This document shows, one piece after another, positions 1 through 5,300 of a stretch of DNA of 5,581 nucleotides. Every line of letters starts with the position of its first letter. The stretch's first letter is position 1. Position numbers and translations under genes: made by a program. Origin of the DNA: Conexibacter sp. (GTDB taxonomy: Bacteria > Actinomycetota > Thermoleophilia > Solirubrobacterales > Solirubrobacteraceae); the NCBI GenBank assembly GCA_025964055.1, contig JAOPZP010000264.1:1-5581 (forward strand). Direction: 5' to 3'. The notes under the pieces were generated by a model that made no database searches, was not told the origin of the DNA, and worked only from the letters and a program-made list of their open reading frames with translations.

Positions 1-1
1 C

Positions 2-718
2 GTGGCGCGGGCGGGCGACGACGTCGCGGGGCGCGGCGCGGTGGCCGAGCTGGCCGCCGCGGGCGTTGATGTACGGGTTGCTCTGGACGGGGGGCGGCCG
101 ACCGGCACCTGCGTCGTGGTCATCGGCGCCGACGGTGAGCGGACGATGCTCCCGGACCGCGGTGCGAACCTGGCGCTGGCGGTCGATGATCTGCCGGCCG
201 AGCTGTTCGTGGCCGGCGGGCATCTGCACCTGTCGGGGTACGTGCTGCTGCACGACGGTCCGCGGGCGGCGGGGCTCGCGGCGCTGGACCGGGCGCGGGC
301 GGCGGGCATGACGGTGTCGGTCGACCCGGCCTCGGCGGCGCCGCTGCGCGCGGCCGGCGTCGCGGACGTGCTCGGCTGGATCGCGGGCGCCGACGTGCTG
401 CTGCCCAACCGCGACGAGGCGGCGGTGCTGACGGGGGAAGCCGAGCCGGAGCGCGCGGCGCGGGCGCTGGTGGCGCGCGCCGGCGTGGGCGAGGTGGTCG
501 TGACGCTGGGCGCGGAGGGCGCGCTGTGGACCGACGGGTCGCGGGTGCTGCGGGTGGCTTGTGCCGACGTCGAGGTCGTCGACACGACGGGCGCCGGGGA
601 CGCGTTCGCCGCGGGCTGGCTGGCGGCGCGGCGCGATGGCGCGGACGCGGCCGAGGCGCTGGCCGCGGCGTGTGGGTTGGGGTCGCGGGCGGTGGGAAGG
701 GTGGGGGCGCGGCCCTGA
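2..718 (+). CDS. PfkB/ribokinase-family carbohydrate or nucleoside kinase, 5' end cut off by the window
   Basis: ATP-dependent phosphorylation of a sugar or nucleoside hydroxyl in the cytoplasm is the family reaction; the substrate cannot be read from the sequence. About 238 residues are visible against roughly 300 usual for the family, so the N-terminal 60-70 residues (including the first substrate-binding Gly-Gly/Asn motif) are outside. The GTG at the left edge is not a real start: the reading begins inside the conserved 'GDD..GR..V..L...GVDV' block (residues 5-24). Also visible are PTGTC (33-37), PNRDEA (135-140, the family's PNxxE segment), VVTLGAEGALW (about 163-173) and the PfkB signature DTTGAGDAF (194-202), with catalytic Asp200 and an intact GAGD anion hole. 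The gene ends in TGA. Its style (PTGTCVVVIGADGERTMLPD followed by DRGAN) recalls actinobacterial kinases often encoded next to pseudouridine-5'-phosphate glycosidase, so pseudouridine kinase is one possibility. That is inference from memory; ribokinase or a KDG-kinase-like role is equally open. Confidence 0.93.
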   Translation: MARAGDDVAGRGAVAELAAAGVDVRVALDGGRPTGTCVVVIGADGERTMLPDRGANLALAVDDLPAELFVAGGHLHLSGYVLLHDGPRAAGLAALDRARAAGMTVSVDPASAAPLRAAGVADVLGWIAGADVLLPNRDEAAVLTGEAEPERAARALVARAGVGEVVVTLGAEGALWTDGSRVLRVACADVEVVDTTGAGDAFAAGWLAARRDGADAAEALAAACGLGSRAVGRVGARP

Positions 719-756
719 GGGTTCGCCCTGGACGCCGGCGGTCTCCCAGCCTCAGG
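714..756. repeat. Inverted repeat joining the stop codons of two convergent genes
   Basis: CCTGAGG (714-720) and CCTCAGG (750-756) are perfect 7-base inverted arms. Each arm holds the TGA stop of the gene ending there: the kinase at 716-718, and the small minus-strand gene at 752-754. Between them lie an AGGG-TTCG-CCCT mini-hairpin (718-729), a CTGG/CCAG pair (728-731 and 746-749) and the palindrome CGCCGGCG (733-740). A bidirectional terminator is the natural guess for a 33-base convergent gap. There is no T-tract on either strand, and 7-base repeats are not rare in DNA this GC-rich, so the function is uncertain. Confidence 0.35.
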
Positions 757-934
757 CCTTGACCGACACCGTCTCCCCATCCCGCAGCACCGACCGGGCG
801 TCGTCCAACCGCCGCGCCTGCAGGAGCGACGCCGCGCCGCCGGACTCGGCGGGCGCGTCGACGGCGGTGGCGGCGACCGAGACCGCCACGAGGTGGCGGG
901 TGTCGGCGGCGGACAGGCTCGGAGAGACGTTCAT
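752..934 (-). CDS. Small hypothetical protein, 60 residues
   Basis: I do not recognise this protein. It starts MNVSPSLSAADTRHL and ends in a charged stretch containing QARRLDDARSVLRDGE and a final VKA. It has no signal peptide, no membrane segment and no Cys pattern. The middle (about residues 14-30) is Ala/Val-rich, then a Gly/Ala stretch leads into a likely helix. Codon use supports a real gene: nearly all third positions from the ATG at 934 onward are G or C. An in-frame GTG at 979 would add 15 residues, but that extension uses GCT, ATA, CTT and CGT, which the rest of the gene avoids, so I prefer the ATG. No Shine-Dalgarno is visible; the start is immediately preceded by a 7-base inverted repeat. 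It lies 58 bases downstream of the GroES-like gene on the same strand, so they may be co-transcribed. It ends convergent with the kinase. Confidence 0.55.
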   Translation of the reverse strand: MNVSPSLSAADTRHLVAVSVAATAVDAPAESGGAASLLQARRLDDARSVLRDGETVSVKA

Positions 935-955
935 GGCCACACGAAGTATGTGGCC
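935..955. repeat. Perfect inverted repeat directly before the small gene's start codon
   Basis: GGCCACA (935-941), a 7-base spacer and TGTGGCC (949-955) form a perfect dyad abutting the ATG at 934-932. As RNA it would form a 7-base-pair hairpin touching the start codon; as DNA it could be an operator. If translation actually began at the GTG at 979 it would lie inside the coding region. Confidence 0.45.
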
Positions 956-965
956 CCGCACCGCA

Positions 966-987
966 GCGTCCACGGGCACGTGGACGC
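966..987. repeat. Perfect 9-base inverted repeat with 4-base loop (hairpin) after the GroES-like gene
   Basis: GCGTCCACG (966-974), loop GGCA (975-978) and CGTGGACGC (979-987) pair without mismatch. The hairpin begins 6 bases past the stop codon of the minus-strand GroES-like gene. It has the position and compact shape of a transcription terminator or a 3'-end stabiliser, but no run of T follows on the minus strand (the next bases are TGCGGTGCGG), so an intrinsic terminator of the classic kind is not shown. Confidence 0.5.
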
Positions 988-992
988 CGTCG

Positions 993-1331
993 TCAGCCGT
1001 CGTGCGACGGTGTGTCGGGCACGGGGTCGCGGACCTCTTCGAGCACGCCCAGGATCTCGCCGACGCGGCAGACCAGCAGGCGCTCCTCGTCGACCTCGAC
1101 CCACGCGCCGGCCGAGGCAGGGAAGACGACGTGGTCGCCGGGGCTGACGGGCATCCGGAAGCCGACGTGCTCCCACCAGTCCTGGCCCTGGCCGACGGCC
1201 AGGACGATGCCGTGCTGCGGGGGCGGCTCGTTGGAGCCCGAGGGCACGAGCAGTCCCGACTGGCGGAACCGCTCGGGCTCGAGCTCCTTGATGACCACGC
1301 GGTCGAAGAGGGGACGCAGGAGATGCCTCAT
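993..1331 (-). CDS. GroES-like (Cpn10) co-chaperonin family protein
   Basis: This 112-residue protein has the Cpn10 fold signature throughout: RPLFDRVVIKELE (6-18), the mobile-loop region (about 19-40) with SGLLVP where GroES has the GroEL-binding IVL tripeptide, GIVLAVGQG (41-49), VSPGDHVVFP (62-71) and a C-terminal strand pair VEVDEERLLVCRVGEILGVL (78-97). Canonical GroES caps the GroEL folding chamber as a heptamer in the cytoplasm. This one departs from the norm in three ways: a Trp-Trp containing segment (GQDWWEHVGF, 49-58) in the roof-hairpin region, a Pro-rich mobile-loop end (NEPPPQ), and a 15-residue hydrophilic tail after the usual end. No groEL is adjacent, which suggests a paralogue rather than the main groES. 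I chose the ATG at 1331 because it gives the family's normal N-terminus; there is no Shine-Dalgarno, so the transcript may be leaderless. Co-chaperonin activity is inferred from the family. Confidence 0.9.
   Translation of the reverse strand: MRHLLRPLFDRVVIKELEPERFRQSGLLVPSGSNEPPPQHGIVLAVGQGQDWWEHVGFRMPVSPGDHVVFPASAGAWVEVDEERLLVCRVGEILGVLEEVRDPVPDTPSHDG
997..1010. repeat. Short inverted repeat over the 3' end of the GroES-like gene
   Basis: CCGTCG (997-1002) and CGACGG (1005-1010) are perfect arms separated by two bases; as RNA this gives a 5-base-pair stem with a 4-base loop. It lies in the last codons of the GroES-like gene, just before its stop, and is the first of three successive hairpins in the direction of minus-strand transcription. 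It is short and coding, so chance is quite possible. Confidence 0.25.
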
Positions 1332-1386
1332 GGCGGCGCAGCGTACGAGACCGGGCCGCCGAGCCACCGTCCGGCAAGATGGCGCC
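1332..1386. promoter_or_regulatory. Divergent intergenic region, likely holding two promoters
   Basis: These 55 bases separate the divergent starts of the GroES-like gene (minus) and the methyltransferase-like gene (plus), so promoters for both should be here or overlap the gene starts. On the minus strand TACGCT (plus positions 1340-1345) fits the TANNNT -10 pattern and lies 8 bases before the ATG, the spacing seen for leaderless actinobacterial transcripts; no good -35 is found at the usual distance. On the plus strand only a poor CAAGAT (1375-1380) precedes the GTG. Neither start has a Shine-Dalgarno sequence. These calls are by eye and weak. Confidence 0.3.
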
Positions 1387-1899
1387 GTGCACAGGACCAG
1401 GGTCGCGGCCGCCGGAAGCGCCGCGTTCTTCCTCGCCGGCCCGGGCCTCGAGGCCGGGCTCGGGCCGTGGCTGCTCGCGCACGTCGCGGGCAGCGACCTC
1501 GCCGATTGGCCGGTCGCGCTGCGCGTGCTCGGCGGCGTGCTGATCGTCGCCGGCCTCGCCGTGCTGGCCGACGTCTTCGTCCGCTTCGTCGCCGACGGCG
1601 CGGGCACGCCGTCGCCCGCGGTGCCGACCCGGCGCCTGCTGGCGCGCGGCGCGTTCGCCCACGTGCGCCACCCGATGTACGTCGCGACCGCGACCGTCAT
1701 CGTGGGAGAGGCGCTGGCCTTCGCCCAGCCGATCCTGCTCGTGGGCGCGCTGGCCTACCTCGCGGCGATGGGCACGCTCGCCGGCGCGCGCGAGGACCCG
1801 CGGCTGGCCCGCCGGTTCGGCGCCGAGTACGACGCCTACCGGCGAGCCGTGCCGGGCTGGTGGCCGCGGCTGCGGCCGTGGCGCGGCGACGAACGCTAG
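1387..1899 (+). CDS. Isoprenylcysteine carboxyl methyltransferase (ICMT)/PEMT-like membrane protein
   Basis: This 170-residue integral membrane protein belongs to the bacterial ICMT-like methyltransferase family, which uses S-adenosylmethionine at the membrane. The substrate of most bacterial members is unknown, and prenylated CaaX proteins are not expected as the substrate here. Evidence: hydrophobic stretches at about 7-32, 45-68, 98-112 and 114-133; the hallmark HVRHPMYVA (92-100) after a short polar linker; and the C-terminal cofactor and membrane-edge motif RED..L...FGAEYDAYRRAVPGWWPR (135-161). The protein ends Arg-rich (RLRPWRGDER), as expected for a cytoplasmic tail. Start: GTG at 1387 gives the normal family length. 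An in-frame ATG at 1330 would add 19 residues, but those codons (CGT, AGA, CGA, CAA, GAT) do not match the gene's strong G/C third-base bias and would overlap the GroES-like start codon. The TAG stop overlaps that of the convergent next gene. Confidence 0.88.
   Translation: MHRTRVAAAGSAAFFLAGPGLEAGLGPWLLAHVAGSDLADWPVALRVLGGVLIVAGLAVLADVFVRFVADGAGTPSPAVPTRRLLARGAFAHVRHPMYVATATVIVGEALAFAQPILLVGALAYLAAMGTLAGAREDPRLARRFGAEYDAYRRAVPGWWPRLRPWRGDER
1896..1899. other. Shared CTAG: overlapping stop codons of convergent genes
   Basis: The plus-strand methyltransferase stop TAG is 1897-1899 and the minus-strand NTF2-like stop TAG is 1898-1896, so both stops are read from one self-complementary CTAG and the genes overlap by four bases. 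There is no space for an independent terminator. A GCGGCG/CGCCGC pair (1883-1888 and 1902-1907) brackets the site but has a 13-base loop. The other complete gene ends in this window all use TGA. Confidence 0.9.
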
Positions 1900-2276
1900 G
1901 CCGCCGCTGGGGCCTCGGGCTGCTCGAGGAACCCGACGACGGTCCGCAGCCGGCCGTCGGCCGACACCGTCCCGAAGTCGTGGCCCACCGCGACCACGGC
2001 GCCGCCCTCGGCCGGCTCCAGGTGCCAGGTGAACCGCACCCGGCCGTGGTGGGCGTCCGGCGCGCCGGCGAGCACGAACCGATGGCCGGGGAGCTGCTGC
2101 TGGGCGGCGCCGATCATCGCGGCGATCGCGTCGGCGCCCGCCCCCGACATCATCGGGTCGAGGTACGTCGCCTCGGTGGTGAACGCCTCGCCGACGAGCG
2201 CGCGCCGGCGGTCGGGCTCGGGCTCGTTCCAGGCCGAGATGTAGGTGTCGATGAGCTGGTTGATGGGGTTGGTCAT
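1896..2276 (-). CDS. NTF2/SnoaL-like domain protein
   Basis: This 126-residue, single-domain soluble protein has the layout of the NTF2-like superfamily (cone-shaped alpha+beta fold, also called SnoaL-like). It shows an N-terminal helix with TYISAWNE (11-18), ATYLDPMMSG (36-45) where the family often places a pocket Asp, a helix GADAIAAMIGAAQQQLPG (47-64), then beta strands HRFVLAG (65-71), HHGRVRFTWHLEP (76-88), AVVAVGHDFG (93-102) and DGRLRTVVGF (107-116). His76, His77 and Asp100 face likely pocket positions. Members include polyketide cyclases, isomerases, dehydratases and pure ligand-binding proteins, so no reaction can be assigned. The ATG start at 2276 is well supported by the helix pattern; no good Shine-Dalgarno is seen, only a GGCAG/CTGCC dyad at 2281-2291. 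It lies 48 bases downstream of hrpA on the same strand and could be read through from it. Confidence 0.85.
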   Translation of the reverse strand: MTNPINQLIDTYISAWNEPEPDRRRALVGEAFTTEATYLDPMMSGAGADAIAAMIGAAQQQLPGHRFVLAGAPDAHHGRVRFTWHLEPAEGGAVVAVGHDFGTVSADGRLRTVVGFLEQPEAPAAA

Positions 2277-2311
2277 GGACGGCAGCCTGCCAGCGGCCCG
2301 GCGCGCCGTCG

Positions 2312-2328
2312 ATGACCTGCGAGGTCAT
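2312..2328. repeat. Perfect 7-base inverted repeat across the hrpA stop codon
   Basis: ATGACCT (2312-2318), spacer GCG, AGGTCAT (2322-2328) is a perfect 17-base dyad. It includes the hrpA stop (2325-2327) and is centred 44 bases upstream of the NTF2-like start, a distance typical of an operator for a dimeric regulator. As RNA it could also form a small hairpin at the hrpA mRNA end, but no T-tract follows on the minus strand. Function is inferred only from position and symmetry. Confidence 0.4.
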
Positions 2329-5300
2329 GCCCGTGGTGCGGGGTGGGCGGCGGCCGGGTCGTCCATCAGCTTGCGGATCCGCTTGGCGCTGACCTGCCCG
2401 TGCACGCCGACCGCCTGCGCGAAGTGGCTGACGCGCAGCTCCTGGAGCATCCAGCCGGCGTCGCGCAGGGCGCCGGGCACCGGCCGACCGGCCGACACGT
2501 AGGCGTTGGTCCGCGTGCGCAGCTCGGCCTCCAGCTCGCGCACGGCGGTCATCCGGTCGCGGTCGACCGGCACGACGTCGGGCAGCCGCTCCAGCCGCCG
2601 CTCGGCGGCCCGCAGGTAGCGCAGGACGTCGGGCAGCCGCACGGCGCCCGTGGCGGCCACGAAGCCGAGGTAGACGAGGCCGCCGAGCTGCTCTGCGACG
2701 TCCTGGCGCGCGGGCCGCAGCGGCTCGGCGACGAGCGTCTCCATGAGGCGGTGCAGGTCGGCGCGGGCGCCCAGGATCGCCACGACGTCCTTCATCACCC
2801 GCGCGGTCCGCATCGCCAGCCCGCCGGCGACGTGGTCGCGCAGCCGGGCGAACCCCGCCTCGTCCCACGCCGGCCCGCCCGCCTCGTCGATCAGCGCGTC
2901 GGCGGCCGCGACCGTCGCGTCCTCCAGGACGGCGGCGAGCGAGCCGTGCGGCGCGGCCGCCAGCAGCAGCTGCGCCTGGTTGCCCAGCGTGCCCTGGACG
3001 TGGCGCGCGGGGGAGGGGATCGCGAGCAGCAGCAGGCGCCGCGTGCCGGCGCGCATCGCGTGGGCCTGCGCGGCGGGCGACTCCAGCATGCGCAGCCCGA
3101 CCGTCGCGCCCTCGTCGACCAGCGCCGGGTAGGCGCGCACGGCCTCGCCCGTGCCCGGCAGCGCGATGTCGTGCGCCACGGTGCCGACCGTCCACGCCGT
3201 CAGGCCCGACCGCTCCAGCCCCGCGGTCGCGGCCGACAGCGCGGCGCGCAGCCGCGGCTTGACCTGCTCGCGCACCGCCGCCAGGTCGTGGCCGGAGGCG
3301 AGCACGGCGCCCGCCTCGTCCTCGACCGCGAACGTCATCCGCAGGTGCGCCGGGAGCTTGGCCAGATCCCATCCGTCGGCGGGGATCGGGACGCCGCGCA
3401 TCGCGCCGAGCGCGCGGCCGAGCACCTCCACCAGCGGCCCGGACCGCGGCTTCATCTGCGCGAGCGCCAGCGCCGCGGTCTCGGGGACCGGCACGAGCGG
3501 CCGGCGCAGCTCCTTGGGCAGCCCGCGGATCAGCGTGGTCACCAACTCCTCGCGGAACGCCGGCACGAGCCAGTCGAAGCCGGTGGACCGGAGCTGCGGC
3601 AGCACCGCGAGCGGGATGTGCACGGTCACGCCGTCGTGCTCGGCGCCGGGCTCGAAGCGGTAGGTCAGCGGGAGCGTCAGCTCGCCCTGGCGCCACGCGG
3701 CCGGGCGGCCGGCGCCCGACAGCGCCGACGCCGCCTCGGGCGCGACGAGCAGCTCCTGCGTGTAGCTGAGCAGGTCGGGATCGGCGCGCCGCGCGTCCTT
3801 CCACCAGCGGTCGAAGTGCGCGCCCGACACGATGCTCTCGGGGATCCGCGCCGCGAAGAAGTCGTACAGCGCCTGGTCGTCGACCATGATGTCCCGCCGA
3901 CGCTCGCGCTGCTCGAGCGCGTCGATCTCCTCGAGCAGCTTCCCGTTGGCGGCGAAGAACGCGTGCCGCGTGTCCCAGTCGCGCTCGACCAGCGCGCGGC
4001 GGAGGAACAGGTCGCGCGCGAGCTCCGGGTCGATGCGCGCGTAGGGCACCTTGCGCCCGGCCACGATCGGCAACCCGTACAACGTGACGCGCTCGGTCGC
4101 GACGACGGCCCCGCGCCGCCGCTCCCAGCGGGGCTCGCTGTAGGTGCGCTTGACGAGGTGCTCGGCCAGCGGCTCGACCCATTCGGGCTGGATGCGCGCC
4201 GCGGTGCGGCCGAACAGCCGCGCGGTCTCGACCAGCTCGGAGACCATGACCCAGGCGGGCTGCTTCTTGGAGAGCACCGACCCGGGGAAGACGTTGAACC
4301 GCGCACCGCGGGCGCCGAGGTACTCGCGGCCCGCACCCCCGCGCCGGTCGCGGAGGCCGCGAGCGCTGCTGGGCGCGGCGGCGACGTCCTTGACGCCGAT
4401 GTGCGACAACAACCCCGACAGCAACGCGACGTGGATGTGCTGGGGGTCGCCCGGCTGCTGGTTGCGCGTGATGCCGAGCTCCTTGGCCGTGGCCCGCAGC
4501 TGCGCCACGAGGTCCTGCCACTCGCGGATGCGCAGGTAGTGCAGGTACTCGGCCTTGCAGCGCTTGCGGAACTGGCTGCCCGACAGCTCGCGCTGCTGGT
4601 CGCGCAGGAAGTTCCACAGGTTGAGGTAGGCGAGGAAGTCGGAGTGCTCGTCGGCGAAGCGTGCGTGGAGCTGGTCGGCGTGGGCGCGATGCTCGACCGG
4701 CCGCTCGCGGACGTCCTGGATCGACAACGCCGCGGCGATGACGATGACCTCCTCGACGCACGACAGCCGGTCGGCCTCGAGGATCATGCGGGCCATGCGG
4801 GGGTCGACCGGCAGGCGGGCGAGCTTGCGCCCGACGCCGGTCAGCCGCTTGCCGCTCTCGGCCTTGGGGTCGATCGCGCCGAGCTCGTGCAGCAGGTTGA
4901 TGCCGTCGCGCACCTGGCGCGGGTCGGGCGGATCCAGGAACGGGAAGTCGGCCACCGTGCCGAGGTCCAGCGCGGCCATCTGCAGGATCACCGACGCGAG
5001 GTTCGTCCGCAGGATCTCGGGATCGGTGAAGCGCGGGCGCCCGAGGAAGTCCTCCTCGTCGAAGAGGCGGATGCAGATGCCGTCGGAGGTGCGGCCGCAG
5101 CGGCCCTTGCGCTGGTCGGCCGACGCCTGGGAGATCGGCTCGATCGGCAGGCGCTGGACCTTGAGCCGGGCGCTGTAGCGGCTCATGCGGGCAAAGCCGG
5201 CGTCGACGACGTACTTGATGCCCGGCACGGTCAGCGACGTCTCGGCGACGTTGGTGGCCAGGACGACGCGCCGGCCGCGATGCGCGGTGAAGACCCGCTG

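Noticed and set aside
935..979. GTG start that would lengthen the small protein to 75 residues
   Set aside because: The added codons break the G/C third-base bias of the gene and lie within inverted repeats; kept only as an alternative.
1332..1700. Upstream extension of the GroES-like frame
   Set aside because: It adds about 123 residues antisense to the methyltransferase with no Cpn10 similarity; the ATG at 1331 gives the normal family N-terminus.
561..2315. Plus-strand open frame of 584 codons
   Set aside because: It crosses the kinase, small gene, GroES-like gene and methyltransferase in wrong frames or antisense; its composition is a shadow of those genes.
2743..3663. Plus-strand frames of 129 and 170 codons antisense to hrpA
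   Set aside because: They are Ser/Ala/Arg-rich mirror translations of hrpA codons with no motifs or plausible start signals.
3677..4336. Minus-strand 219-codon frame within hrpA
   Set aside because: It is out of phase with clear HrpA/DUF3418 homology and is a Ser/Arg-rich shadow.
931..4761. Very long minus-strand open frame of 1276 codons
   Set aside because: It runs out of phase through hrpA, the NTF2-like gene and antisense to the methyltransferase. It is Arg/Ala/Pro-rich low-complexity protein without family motifs, as expected when stops are scarce in GC-rich DNA.
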